The notes beneath the pieces are model-generated. The model was not told where the DNA came from, searched no databases, and saw only the letters and a program-made list of their open reading frames with translations. A stretch of DNA of 35,735 nucleotides from Ruminiclostridium sp. (GTDB taxonomy: Bacteria > Bacillota > Clostridia > Oscillospirales > Ruminococcaceae). The position numbers and the translations under genes were made by a program. The stretch lies in assembly GCA_017635095.1 (NCBI GenBank), contig JAGBMA010000147.1:1-35735 (forward strand), given 5' to 3'. This document shows, piece by piece, positions 23,570 through 32,538 of this stretch; the stretch's first letter is position 1, and each line of letters begins with the position of its first letter.

Positions 23570-24524
23570 TGGGCGCCTCCTTTTCCGACCTCCTGATCTC
23601 CCTGATGACATACTGAGGTGAATTGTTTATGCATATATATATTCTTCCTATATATTCACCGATAAGTCCGAGCATTATCATTATAACGCCGCCTATCACC
23701 ATCATTATGGAGACTGTTGAGCTCCAGCCGGCCTCCATTTCCGGGTGAAAGAACAGCTTTTTTATTATGATATATATTGTATACAGAATTCCTGCCGCAG
23801 CAGTGAAGAAACCTACATATGAGCCAAGTCTCAGGGGCTTGACGGAAAATGCTGTGAATCCGTTCAGCCACAGATTGACAAGTCCCTTGAATGAGTAGCC
23901 CGATCTACCTTCAAGCCTGTCTCTGTGGGTAACGGGAACTACGCTTATGTTTCGTGTAGCTCGCAATACCAGACCTGCCATATAAGGATACGGATTCTTG
24001 TACTTTATCATCTCTTCAATGATGAATTTTCTTGCAATATAATAACTGCTTCCTTGCCTTTTTTCTCCCTTAATATCGAACATATAGTCCGACATGGCTT
24101 TGGCAAATTTTGAGCCGAGTTTCCTTATGACATTCTGATGTACTTCGCCGTATGTGGCATAAACGACATCATAACCTTTATTAAGCTCATCTAACAATTT
24201 GTAGAATTCATCGGCTGGTGTCTGACCGTCATCGTCAAGGGATATCACAAATTCGCCGTTACAGTTGTTATATCCGGCGAGCAGGGCAGAGTGCTGACCG
24301 AAATTCTTTGCAAGATCTATTCCCGTCACATGATCGTTTTTCTTTGCAAGATCGGATATCACCGACCATACATTATCCGGAGAGCAGTCATTTACAAGAA
24401 TTATCTCATAGTCATATCCGTCTCTGGTTTTCACTGTTCTTTCTATCTCATCGACGACTTTCAGTATAGTGTTCTGAGATCTGTAACATGGTATCACGAA
24501 TGATAACAGAGTATTTTTTTCCAT
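23535..24524 (-). CDS. GT2 glycosyltransferase with two C-terminal membrane helices (GtrB/ArnC-like)
   Basis: Predicted 329-residue membrane enzyme. The GT-A domain opens LLSFVIPCYRSQNTI and has the metal-binding SLDDDGQTP at about 95-103. Two hydrophobic helices follow near residues 232-258 and 267-295. This is the layout of DPM1/GtrB/ArnC enzymes that move a sugar from a nucleotide to undecaprenyl or polyprenyl phosphate at the cytoplasmic face. In this cluster it probably loads the finished unusual sugar on a lipid carrier. The start abuts the stop of the SDR gene. No flippase or oligosaccharyltransferase gene lies in the window. Confidence 0.87.
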   Translation of the reverse strand: MEKNTLLSFVIPCYRSQNTILKVVDEIERTVKTRDGYDYEIILVNDCSPDNVWSVISDLAKKNDHVTGIDLAKNFGQHSALLAGYNNCNGEFVISLDDDGQTPADEFYKLLDELNKGYDVVYATYGEVHQNVIRKLGSKFAKAMSDYMFDIKGEKRQGSSYYIARKFIIEEMIKYKNPYPYMAGLVLRATRNISVVPVTHRDRLEGRSGYSFKGLVNLWLNGFTAFSVKPLRLGSYVGFFTAAAGILYTIYIIIKKLFFHPEMEAGWSSTVSIMMVIGGVIMIMLGLIGEYIGRIYICINNSPQYVIREIRRSEKEAPNGEQLNKTDKL

Positions 24525-25274
24525 TTATCTCAATCCTCCGTCAACCCGTAATACCTGTGATGTGATGAACGACGCGTTATCTGATGCAAGAAACGCGACG
24601 GCATTTGCTATTTCGTTCGGTTCGCCCTTTCTTTTCATTATATTCATCGACAAAGCTATCTTTTCGTCTTCCTCGCTCATACTGTTTCCCATGTCTGTAG
24701 CTGTAAGCCCCGGGGCGACTGCATTAACGCGGATATTGAAAGGTCCGTATTCGACAGCAAGTCTTCTTACCATTCCGATCACCGCGGCTTTGCTTGCGCT
24801 GTATTCAATGTTCGCTCCGCCGTCAAAAGCCGCTGATGAAGAAATATAAACGATGCTTCCTTTTTTATATCTCATCATATTTCTGGATATGAGCTGAGTA
24901 AGTAGCATCTGAGAAAACAGGTTCACTTCAAAAACTTCCTTAACGGTATTCATCTTTGTCATTGCCAGCGAATTGAGCGGCAAACTTACTCCCGCATTGC
25001 AGACAAGGATATCTATCGGCACTTTTGCGCTCATGATCTCCTTTGCGCCTGAACGCACGCTCTCTTCATCTGCGAGTTCAATACATACGGGGGTGATCCT
25101 GACTCCGTATTTCTGAGAAATCGTGCCGATTAACCCGTTGAAATCCTCGGATCTGTTTCTCACGACAGCAAAGATATCTGCTCCATTCTCCGCGAAATTC
25201 TCCAGTATAGCTTTTCCTATACCCCTGTTGCAGCCGGTTATGACTGCGGTCTTGTTTTTCAGCAATTCTCCCAT
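24525..25274 (-). CDS. Short-chain dehydrogenase/reductase (module 1)
   Basis: Predicted 249-residue FabG-like SDR. It has the cofactor loop TGCNRGIG (13-20), NAGV (93-96) and the catalytic Ser146/Tyr158/Lys162 set (SSSAAF...EYSASK). It would reduce a carbonyl to an alcohol with NAD(P)H, or the reverse. It is clearly related to the second SDR in the cluster but not identical. It follows LuxC by 18 bases and is directly followed by the glycosyltransferase gene, so it may act on the aldehyde or ketone made by LuxC and the thiamine enzymes. Confidence 0.88.
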   Translation of the reverse strand: MGELLKNKTAVITGCNRGIGKAILENFAENGADIFAVVRNRSEDFNGLIGTISQKYGVRITPVCIELADEESVRSGAKEIMSAKVPIDILVCNAGVSLPLNSLAMTKMNTVKEVFEVNLFSQMLLTQLISRNMMRYKKGSIVYISSSAAFDGGANIEYSASKAAVIGMVRRLAVEYGPFNIRVNAVAPGLTATDMGNSMSEEDEKIALSMNIMKRKGEPNEIANAVAFLASDNASFITSQVLRVDGGLR

Positions 25275-25292
25275 TTCCGAAAACTTCCTTTT

Positions 25293-26537
25293 TTACTTTG
25301 ATTTATCATATACATATATCACCCGTGACATATTTTCGACCATTCTGTAACCGTCCCAGACAAATTCAAGTCCCATCGTATCTCCGATATCTACAACACG
25401 ATCAACGCCTCTCACGCCGCTTTGCCTGACGAGACCGACCACTTCACTTTTTTCGATGCCGAAAACCGCAACAGTCTGACATTGTTTTTCGAGAAACGGA
25501 ATGATCTCATCAAGATTTTTTACGGCGTACTGGAAGAAAAATCCTCCGCCGGTCTTATAGTTGAAAATGTCTGAGTCGGCTTCATTTATATCTATTACAA
25601 ACAGTTTATTATTCCGCTTGTTTATCGTTACCGGCTTATCCGACTTCATTGCAAGTTCGGTAAAATTTGATAGCTTATCTATTGCCTGGACAGGCTTCAT
25701 ATCGTATCTTTCATCTGCTTCTTTCTGAAGCGCGCCCCAGAACGTTTCACGGCATACATCAAGGTCTTCGGCCGCGATATCTCCGGTCACCCAGATCAGG
25801 ATACGCGGAGAACTGCACGCGTTCTGGTCGGAGTAATATGTGTCCGTGTAGAATTTTCTTGCAGTCTCTTCCGCAATTTCCTTTGACTTTCTCAAATATT
25901 TTTTTGCATCTATCACTGCCATAGAATACCGGTCGGCAAAGCACATTTCCACTGCTCTTGACGGTATGGGGAAACGCCGTATCTCCTTTATCGTCGCGTC
26001 TCCGCCCCATATTATCCGAAGGTCGCATACAGACGAAAGATATTCTGTAACCTGGTCACTGTGATCGTATCTGATGATGCAGATATATTTTTTTATGACC
26101 TCATGTTCCGGTTTTTCGAGAAGTTTATTTATTGCATTACAGATAATATCTACTTCTTCAAACTCTTTGTTTGATACTCTTATCACCGTTATGTTTCCTG
26201 CAAGAAGCGATGACGTCATGGATACCGCAAAGTTTACCGGAACATTGGAAGGCGCTATATGGAATGCCACACCTCTTCCGACTCTTGTATCAATATCTGT
26301 GGTCTTTTGTCTTTCTCTTTCTATGGACGCTTTTCTGATCCAGTATGCATATGACAGCACGTCCCGGTGACTTCGTATCCCTTTTATGGAAAGAAGTTCT
26401 CTTGAAAGATCGCTGAGGAAAGCCACAGCTTCGACGGAAAAAGCGGGCAGCACGGGGATCCGTCCGCATTCGGCAATAATGCCGCGATCTCCCACAAGAA
26501 ACTTTATTTTCGCTAAAACTTCATTCTGTTCACTCAT
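25293..26537 (-). CDS. LuxC-like acyl-CoA/acyl-protein reductase (module 1)
   Basis: Predicted 414-residue member of the aldehyde-dehydrogenase-like LuxC family. The region HIAPSNVPVNFAVS (93-106) matches the cofactor-binding side, and the nucleophilic cysteine lies in DQNACSSPR (C241). In bioluminescent bacteria LuxC takes an acyl group from LuxE and reduces it with NADPH to an aldehyde. No luciferase genes (luxA, luxB) are present, so the aldehyde must serve another end. It lies between LuxE (15-base gap) and an SDR. The natural acyl chain is unknown. Confidence 0.85.
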   Translation of the reverse strand: MSEQNEVLAKIKFLVGDRGIIAECGRIPVLPAFSVEAVAFLSDLSRELLSIKGIRSHRDVLSYAYWIRKASIERERQKTTDIDTRVGRGVAFHIAPSNVPVNFAVSMTSSLLAGNITVIRVSNKEFEEVDIICNAINKLLEKPEHEVIKKYICIIRYDHSDQVTEYLSSVCDLRIIWGGDATIKEIRRFPIPSRAVEMCFADRYSMAVIDAKKYLRKSKEIAEETARKFYTDTYYSDQNACSSPRILIWVTGDIAAEDLDVCRETFWGALQKEADERYDMKPVQAIDKLSNFTELAMKSDKPVTINKRNNKLFVIDINEADSDIFNYKTGGGFFFQYAVKNLDEIIPFLEKQCQTVAVFGIEKSEVVGLVRQSGVRGVDRVVDIGDTMGLEFVWDGYRMVENMSRVIYVYDKSK

Positions 26538-26552
26538 CTGTGATCCTTCTGT

Positions 26553-27680
26553 TCAAAGCTTCATCTTATCGGCATATGTGTCGCTGCAGCCGCGCAGCTC
26601 CGCACTTTTCAGCCTTCCGATTATCCTGATGTATTTACCTTTGCGTCCACACGGACAATCATCTGCACCAAGTATCATTCCCTCATCTTCCGTCAGGAGC
26701 GAGTGACCAGGGTATGAATGCGGCAGAACGGATACGGTCTGTATGATTCCTTTCTCGCCGGGAGCTTTCAGGGAAAAATCCAGCGGATCCCTTATAAAGA
26801 CATCAGAATAGTTGCTTGCGTGAAGATGACCGTATTCACATTCCGCGTAGATACAGCCGGTCTGTTCCACCATGGCGTAATGATCTATGAAATGACCGAT
26901 GCCGAAAACATCGCGCATACGGGTCTTGAAATCGTCCTGAGAGATGCTTTCGCTTACGAGTCTTTTCCAGCCCCCTCCCGTCATAAGGAAAGCGTCCGAA
27001 AGATCATAGTCCTTTATGTTCAGCACTGTCTCTTCGTTATCTGACGTGCATTTTATTGTGCCTGCAGGTTCAAAAGCCTTGTAAAAATGCTGCCATACTA
27101 TGAACGTAAAGCCGAACATTATAAAGCGCCGGCCGCTGTATTTCTGCAGAAAGTCATTTACTGCTCTTACGTTGAGGGTCATATCTTCGTTAAGCGCGTA
27201 AACTATGTCGCGTGCAGCTATCTGAAGCCCCATTATCGCGGCTCCCCTGGCGGTGAACATCTGACGGTTCCTTACGGTTTCAGCCGAGTCTATCACAAGC
27301 ATCGGCAGACGTTTTTTCCCCCAGTGATCGCTTAGTATCCGAAGCATGACTTTCTGCTGGATCATCGCGGTCTCTCTGTCAACAAAGATCTTTGATACCC
27401 TCTGACCGGTGGTACCCGATGAGGTCATTGTTTTGAACACGTTCTCCCTCGGAATGCTAAGCAGGTCAATGTTCTTGAACAGCCGCACCGGGAAAAACGG
27501 TATGTCCGACGCTGTTTCAACTTTGTTTTCATCAAACCCGGAAGCGTCCAGAAATCTCCTGTATTCTGTACAGTGTTCACGGTGAAACCGGGTCAGTTCC
27601 AGAAGCTCTTCCGTGATAAGCTTATCCTTTGATGCCATATCCATATCGTATGGCTCATGCTCGTAAAAATTCTCTATCAT
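26553..27680 (-). CDS. LuxE-like acyl-protein synthetase (module 1)
   Basis: Predicted 375-residue ATP-dependent acyl-activating enzyme of the LuxE family. The nucleotide loop is TSSGTTG (86-92). The family's ending is intact: DDCPCGRKGKY (about 340-350), GRLKSAELRGCSDTYA, with Cys365 matching the C-terminal cysteine that carries the acyl group in luciferase systems. It would adenylate a carboxylate and hand the acyl thioester to LuxC. The start overlaps the transketolase C-subunit stop by 4 bases. It is about as long as lux-operon LuxE. Confidence 0.87.
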   Translation of the reverse strand: MIENFYEHEPYDMDMASKDKLITEELLELTRFHREHCTEYRRFLDASGFDENKVETASDIPFFPVRLFKNIDLLSIPRENVFKTMTSSGTTGQRVSKIFVDRETAMIQQKVMLRILSDHWGKKRLPMLVIDSAETVRNRQMFTARGAAIMGLQIAARDIVYALNEDMTLNVRAVNDFLQKYSGRRFIMFGFTFIVWQHFYKAFEPAGTIKCTSDNEETVLNIKDYDLSDAFLMTGGGWKRLVSESISQDDFKTRMRDVFGIGHFIDHYAMVEQTGCIYAECEYGHLHASNYSDVFIRDPLDFSLKAPGEKGIIQTVSVLPHSYPGHSLLTEDEGMILGADDCPCGRKGKYIRIIGRLKSAELRGCSDTYADKMKL

Positions 27681-28648
27681 TTCAACTCACTTCTGATCTT
27701 TTCCGCTATCATCGTGCCGGTCAGTCCGGCCTGTTCCCATAAATATTTCTGAGCCCCGGCATTATAACAGAACGAATCCTGAAATCCTATGAATACCTGC
27801 CGCGGTGTGTTACAGAGCGTTGCTTTATACTCGGCTACCGCGCTTCCCATTCCGCCTATGACGCTGTGCTCTTCTATGGTGGCGATAAGCCGGTGACTGT
27901 CGAAGAGCTTTTTAAGCCCTTCCTTATCAACAGGCTTGATCGTATGCATATTCGCAATGGTGCATGAGATACCGTCCTTTTCGAGCAGCGCTGCGGCTTC
28001 AACCGCTTCATGCACCATTGATCCCGATGCGATCAGAGCCGCGTCCGTGCCCTCGCTCACAATGCTTATCTTCTCCGGTTCAAATACATAACTCTCGTCA
28101 TAAACCTGCGGACAATCCGGAACGCCGTTCAGTCTGATATAAAGCGGTCCTTTGTGTTCTGCGGCAAAATTCGCCATACAGTACGCCTCAAGGCTGTCCG
28201 CAGCGCTCATTACCGTCATTCCCGGAAGTGCCCGCATAAATGTCATATCCTCGGTAGCCCAGTGTGCTACGCCGGATCTTGCCGCGACCACGCCGGCGGC
28301 TGTACCGATAAGCTTGACGTTAAGGGCGAGATTTGAGAGGTGCTGTCTGATATGCTCAAGATCGCGTATTGTGATGAAAGAAGCATAAGTGGTCGCAAAA
28401 ACGTTATAGCCTTCCATTGCAAGACCGGCCGAAATGCCGATCATGTTCTGTTCCGCTATACCGACATTCAGAAATTTATCCGGAAACTGATCCTTGAACT
28501 TAGTCAGATTTGAAAGCTGGGCAAGGTCGGCGGTAACTACCATGAGATCATCATTCTGTTTTGCTATCTCCGGCACCGCGATTCCGAAAAATGTCGCGCG
28601 CTGGCCGAGACGCGACCATGACCTTATTGTCCCTTTTGTAATGTTCAT
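27677..28648 (-). CDS. Transketolase, C-terminal subunit
   Basis: Predicted 323-residue protein with the pyrimidine-binding and C-terminal domains of transketolase. The thiamine-activating glutamate is in GIAEQN (E66), and later parts (ARSGVAHWATEDM; HTIKPVD) match the family. It must pair with the N-terminal subunit in the next gene, overlapping by 4 bases. Split transketolases in secondary-metabolite and surface-sugar clusters transfer a two-carbon ketol unit to an aldehyde acceptor. DXP-synthase or pyruvate dehydrogenase-like roles are less likely because of the split and context. Confidence 0.88.
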   Translation of the reverse strand: MNITKGTIRSWSRLGQRATFFGIAVPEIAKQNDDLMVVTADLAQLSNLTKFKDQFPDKFLNVGIAEQNMIGISAGLAMEGYNVFATTYASFITIRDLEHIRQHLSNLALNVKLIGTAAGVVAARSGVAHWATEDMTFMRALPGMTVMSAADSLEAYCMANFAAEHKGPLYIRLNGVPDCPQVYDESYVFEPEKISIVSEGTDAALIASGSMVHEAVEAAALLEKDGISCTIANMHTIKPVDKEGLKKLFDSHRLIATIEEHSVIGGMGSAVAEYKATLCNTPRQVFIGFQDSFCYNAGAQKYLWEQAGLTGTMIAEKIRSELK

Positions 28649-29487
28649 ATCACTTTACCACCCATAAGATCGGCAAGAGCTGTATCATACTGCTCCCGGG
28701 TAATGGCTTTCTGATGCCATTCGGGTCTGTTTTCTGCAAAAGACAGACCTTTTCCTTTGACGGTATCACAAATGACAGCGTTGGGCGCAGCAGCGGATAT
28801 ACTGTAAAATGCCCTCAGCAGATCGGAGATATCATGACCGCTGCAGCCGATCGTATTGAATCCGAAAGAACTCATTTTTGCGTTCAGGTCTCCGAGCATC
28901 ATAACGTCCTCGGTCTCTCCGTCATAGCAGAGATGATTTCTGTCAATAATTGCTATAAGGTTATCAAGTCCGAACTGTTTTGCGGACATGAATGCTTCCC
29001 ACACCGAACCTTCGTTAAGCTCTCCGTCGCCCATAAGAACGTACACGTTATAGTCAATTCCCTTTTTCTTTGCTGCAAGTGCCTGTCCGACGCCGACGGA
29101 TATCGCCATTCCAAGACTGCCGCCGGAGTATTCTATGCCTATTTCCGGAGCATAGGGATATCCTATCAGCCTGCTCCCGTTGACTGCATATGATTCAAGC
29201 TCTTCCTCTTTTATAAAACCTTTCTCCGCAAGGGCAGGGAAGTGGGCGAGCGTGCAGTGGTTCTTGCTTATGAGAAGCCGGTCGCGATTGACATTCAGCG
29301 GGTCTTTCGGGTCAACTCTCAGTACTTCGCCGTACAGCACCGCCATGATCTCCATTGCGGAAAACCCGCCGCCGATATGCGAACCTTTTGCTCCGGCGGA
29401 AAGCGCCATATCAAGAGCCATTTTTCTCATGCGGACAGCCATATCCCTTATTCGTGAAACATTATCCGTGGAATGATCTAAACGCAT
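28645..29487 (-). CDS. Transketolase, N-terminal subunit
   Basis: Predicted 280-residue subunit carrying the thiamine diphosphate-binding half. It has GSHIGGGFSAMEI (35-47) with the conserved His38, the metal motif GDGELNEGSVWEA (153-165) and IDRNHL (181-186). The length is normal for split enzymes. It overlaps both neighbours: the C-subunit by 4 bases and the SDR by 10. It probably forms a heterotetramer with the C-subunit. It lies between two LuxE-LuxC-SDR modules, consistent with an aldehyde as acceptor. Confidence 0.88.
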   Translation of the reverse strand: MRLDHSTDNVSRIRDMAVRMRKMALDMALSAGAKGSHIGGGFSAMEIMAVLYGEVLRVDPKDPLNVNRDRLLISKNHCTLAHFPALAEKGFIKEEELESYAVNGSRLIGYPYAPEIGIEYSGGSLGMAISVGVGQALAAKKKGIDYNVYVLMGDGELNEGSVWEAFMSAKQFGLDNLIAIIDRNHLCYDGETEDVMMLGDLNAKMSSFGFNTIGCSGHDISDLLRAFYSISAAAPNAVICDTVKGKGLSFAENRPEWHQKAITREQYDTALADLMGGKVI

Positions 29488-30233
29488 ATCCTGCCTCCGT
29501 CTGCGATAAGTGTCTGACCTGTTATAAATGATGACCGGTCAGACGCGAGGAACAACGCACAGTTTGCTATTTCCTCAGGGCTTGCTTTTCTGTGAAGGCT
29601 GCTTCGTTCGAGGATCTTTTCGATCTCATCGTCGGATTTGTACGATCCCATTTCGGTCTCAACGAGCCCGGGGGCAATAGCGTTGACTCTTATCCCGTAC
29701 TGTCCCACCTCGTGAGACGCGGTCTTGGTTGCATATATCAGCGCGGCTTTGCTCGATCCGTATGCGAGATATCCCGGAGCTGTCTCGATGCCTCCTACGG
29801 AAGCCATATTGATGATACAGCCGCTTTTCTGCTTCATCATATTTCTAAGCACGAGCTGCATTATCTGTATCTGTGCAAAGTAGTTGATCTGGAAAACTTC
29901 CCGGAGCTTCGACATAGACGTCATAGTGAAAGACCCGCCATAGGCGATACCGGCATTGTTCACGAGCACGTCCGTCTGCTTTTTTTCCCTGATGATCCGT
30001 TGTATGCCTTCTTTGACGGCTGCCTCGTCCGAAAGATCGAAGTAAACCGGCTCTATCCACACACCATGTGCGTCGGCAAGTGTTTTTATCTCTTCTTCAA
30101 AGCCTGTGTCGGGTTTTCTTGCACAAGCCCATACATTTGCACCGCTCCGGACAAAAAGTTCAAGAACAGTCCGTCCTATCCCTCGCGCAGCGCCAGTTAT
30201 GATAACATTTTTTCCGGTAAGCAGATCGTTCAT
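29478..30233 (-). CDS. Short-chain dehydrogenase/reductase (module 2)
   Basis: Predicted 251-residue FabG-like SDR with TGAARGIG (13-20), NNAGI (92-96), Ser145, Tyr158 and Lys162 (AYGSSK), and the C-terminal FITGQTLIADGG. It shares the layout of the module 1 SDR, including the position after LuxC. It overlaps the transketolase N-subunit by 10 bases, so the two are translationally coupled; it may reduce the ketol product. It stands 45 bases after LuxC, the largest gap between genes in this half of the operon. Confidence 0.88.
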   Translation of the reverse strand: MNDLLTGKNVIITGAARGIGRTVLELFVRSGANVWACARKPDTGFEEEIKTLADAHGVWIEPVYFDLSDEAAVKEGIQRIIREKKQTDVLVNNAGIAYGGSFTMTSMSKLREVFQINYFAQIQIMQLVLRNMMKQKSGCIINMASVGGIETAPGYLAYGSSKAALIYATKTASHEVGQYGIRVNAIAPGLVETEMGSYKSDDEIEKILERSSLHRKASPEEIANCALFLASDRSSFITGQTLIADGGRICV

Positions 30234-30278
30234 GAGATCCTCCAGGAATACATTTTTGTCATATTTTCTCCGACTTCA

Positions 30279-31466
30279 TCAGAGAATGATCACTCTGCGG
30301 GACATCTCTCTTATGAGATCGTGACCGTCCCATATAAGCGAAAAATCCATTGACTTCCCCATAGGCACGATACGGTCTATGCCATGTGGTCTGCACTCTT
30401 CAAGAAGATCCGCAAGATCTTTCTTGTCAATGCCGTAGTACGTCAGTGTCTGACAGCGGATATCGCATACATTTATTATATCAGCCAGGTTTTCGATATC
30501 TTTCTCGAAGAAAAAACCGCTGTTGTATTTGTAATTCATCAGGTCATTGCCGATAACATCTGCCCTGAGCCTTGTAACAAGCATATCGGGGCTCTTTTCG
30601 AGCACTGCTTTTTTCTGCGCCGCTGCAGAATATACAGCACTGAGCTTGCCCACAGCCTGAACTGCGGACAGATCGTATTTTTCGGATACGAGCTTATGTA
30701 CTCTACCCCAGAAATCTTCTTTTGCTTCGGACTTCCTTTTGCCCTGCCAGAAAATGATGCGGGGTGAAGTACAGGCGTTCTGATCCGTATAATAGGTGTC
30801 GTTGTAGAAGTCCTGAATTACAGTATCCTTACGTTCCGCGTCAAGATACGCATCAGCATTTATGACCGCTGCCGAATGTCGGTCGGCAAACGTTATCTCC
30901 GTTGTTCTCGCGGGTATCGGGGACTGTCTCAGCCCGGCAACTGTCCCGTCTCCGCCCCAGATGACGCGTACATTGCAGACAGATGAAAATGCATCGGCTA
31001 TTTCTTTGGCAGGCGGGAACTTTACGAAAACGACATACGGAGCAAGGCTTTTGTATCCGTTGCCGAGGAGGCTGCGGACAGCATCGCTTATGATATCGAC
31101 CTGCTCAAAGGAGCGCCCCGGGAGCCGGACGATATTTGCGTTTCCCGAAAGAAGTCCGGCTGCAAAGCTGAAGGCGAAATTCACCGGAACGTTTGACGGA
31201 GTGCTGTGGAATACTATCCCCCTGCCGAGTCTTTCGGCGGCGTCATCATACTTCGCTTTCTCCTTTACAAGCGAAGCCCTGCGGCACCAGAACCCGAATG
31301 TGGCAACATCGGGGTACTGTCTTACATTCCTGAGGGCGGCGGAAAGATCGCCGAAAAAAGCGATCACTTCATCGTCGAAAGGTCTGAGCGGTCTTGCGCC
31401 CGTCATGCGTTCAACAGTTCCGGGACTGCCGATGACGTACTGTAATTCATTGAAATTTAGCTGCAT
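30279..31466 (-). CDS. LuxC-like acyl-CoA/acyl-protein reductase (module 2)
   Basis: Predicted 395-residue LuxC paralogue. HSTPSNVPVNFAFS (87-100) and the nucleophile motif DQNACTSPR (C232) correspond to those in module 1, and the C-terminal blocks (RPHGIDRIVPMGKSM; LIWDGHDL) also align. It probably reduces a LuxE-bound acyl group to an aldehyde with NADPH. Its start overlaps the LuxE gene by 20 bases. The two LuxC proteins are plainly homologous but diverged, so they may handle different acyl groups. Confidence 0.85.
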   Translation of the reverse strand: MQLNFNELQYVIGSPGTVERMTGARPLRPFDDEVIAFFGDLSAALRNVRQYPDVATFGFWCRRASLVKEKAKYDDAAERLGRGIVFHSTPSNVPVNFAFSFAAGLLSGNANIVRLPGRSFEQVDIISDAVRSLLGNGYKSLAPYVVFVKFPPAKEIADAFSSVCNVRVIWGGDGTVAGLRQSPIPARTTEITFADRHSAAVINADAYLDAERKDTVIQDFYNDTYYTDQNACTSPRIIFWQGKRKSEAKEDFWGRVHKLVSEKYDLSAVQAVGKLSAVYSAAAQKKAVLEKSPDMLVTRLRADVIGNDLMNYKYNSGFFFEKDIENLADIINVCDIRCQTLTYYGIDKKDLADLLEECRPHGIDRIVPMGKSMDFSLIWDGHDLIREMSRRVIIL

Positions 31467-32538
31467 AAGTATCGCTGCAACCCCTTATCTCTGCATTTTT
31501 CAACCTGCCGTTTATCCTGAAATACTTTCCTTTTCTTCCGCAGGGACAGTCATCTATGCCAAGTATCACGCCCTCGTCTTCGGTCAGGAGACTGTGTCCC
31601 GGGTATGACTCGGGGATCGTCGAAACGACCTGGATAACGCCTGTTTCTCCGATCCCGGCTTCGGAAAAGTCGATAGGTCTGCGGACTATGACATCGGAGA
31701 AATTGCTTGCGTGAAGATTACCGCATTCACATTCCATATAGATGCAGCCGGTCTGTTCGACCATTCCGTAGTAATCATGTATGTCGCGAAGCCCGCAGGC
31801 TTCTTCCGCTCTCTTATGGAACTCTTCGCGGCTCACAGCCTCCGATGCAAGCTTTTTCCAGCCGCCGCCGTGAAACATGGTCCCGCGGGACAGGTCGAAT
31901 GTCACTCCCTCGTTTCTGAGCCTCAGCAGCTCCTTGAAGAAGTGCTGCCATATCATGAACGTAAATCCGAAGATAAGTATCCTTTCGCCCGCGTGTTCAT
32001 GAAGAAAGGCGGATATCCCCTCTGTGTCAAGCTTCATGTCATCGTCGAGGGCGTATATCTTTTTTGAGCCGAAGATCGAAAAACCGAGTATCCCCGCGCC
32101 TCTTGCACTGAACATGGCTCTGTTCTTTACTACGGAAGGGCAGTCTATTATCATCATCGGCATCCGTCCCGATGACGTGAAATCGGAAACGATCTTTACC
32201 ATGGCTTTTTGCTGATTTGAAGATGTGGTACGGTCAAGGTAAATCTTTGACACCGCCTGTCCGGTGGTGCCGGAAGAGGTCATGGTCTTGACGATCTCTT
32301 CCTGTGGAACGGATCTCAGTTCCATTTCTTTGAACAGTCGGACAGGGAGGAAGGGGAGATCCTTGTAAGACTTCACGGGATCTGCACCAAATCCCGTGCC
32401 TTCAAGCATATTTCTGTATTCGGTGCAGTTCTTCCTGTGCAGTTCGGTCAGTTCGTTCAGCCGTTCTGTCAGAAGCTTCTCTTTTTCCTCCTTTTCAAGG
32501 CTGTACGGAGGAATGCTCAAAATATCATCAAATGTCAT
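31447..32538 (-). CDS. LuxE-like acyl-protein synthetase (module 2)
   Basis: Predicted 363-residue LuxE paralogue. It has the nucleotide loop TSSGTTG (87-93), the YYGMVEQTGCIYMECE block, DDCPCGRKGKY and the C-terminal RGCSDTYA with the candidate acyl-carrying Cys354. It would activate a free acid with ATP and pass it to the LuxC encoded next. It overlaps the thioesterase gene by 4 bases; in the luciferase system a thioesterase (LuxD) releases the acid that LuxE activates, so this neighbour is telling. Confidence 0.87.
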   Translation of the reverse strand: MTFDDILSIPPYSLEKEEKEKLLTERLNELTELHRKNCTEYRNMLEGTGFGADPVKSYKDLPFLPVRLFKEMELRSVPQEEIVKTMTSSGTTGQAVSKIYLDRTTSSNQQKAMVKIVSDFTSSGRMPMMIIDCPSVVKNRAMFSARGAGILGFSIFGSKKIYALDDDMKLDTEGISAFLHEHAGERILIFGFTFMIWQHFFKELLRLRNEGVTFDLSRGTMFHGGGWKKLASEAVSREEFHKRAEEACGLRDIHDYYGMVEQTGCIYMECECGNLHASNFSDVIVRRPIDFSEAGIGETGVIQVVSTIPESYPGHSLLTEDEGVILGIDDCPCGRKGKYFRINGRLKNAEIRGCSDTYAAKFQ

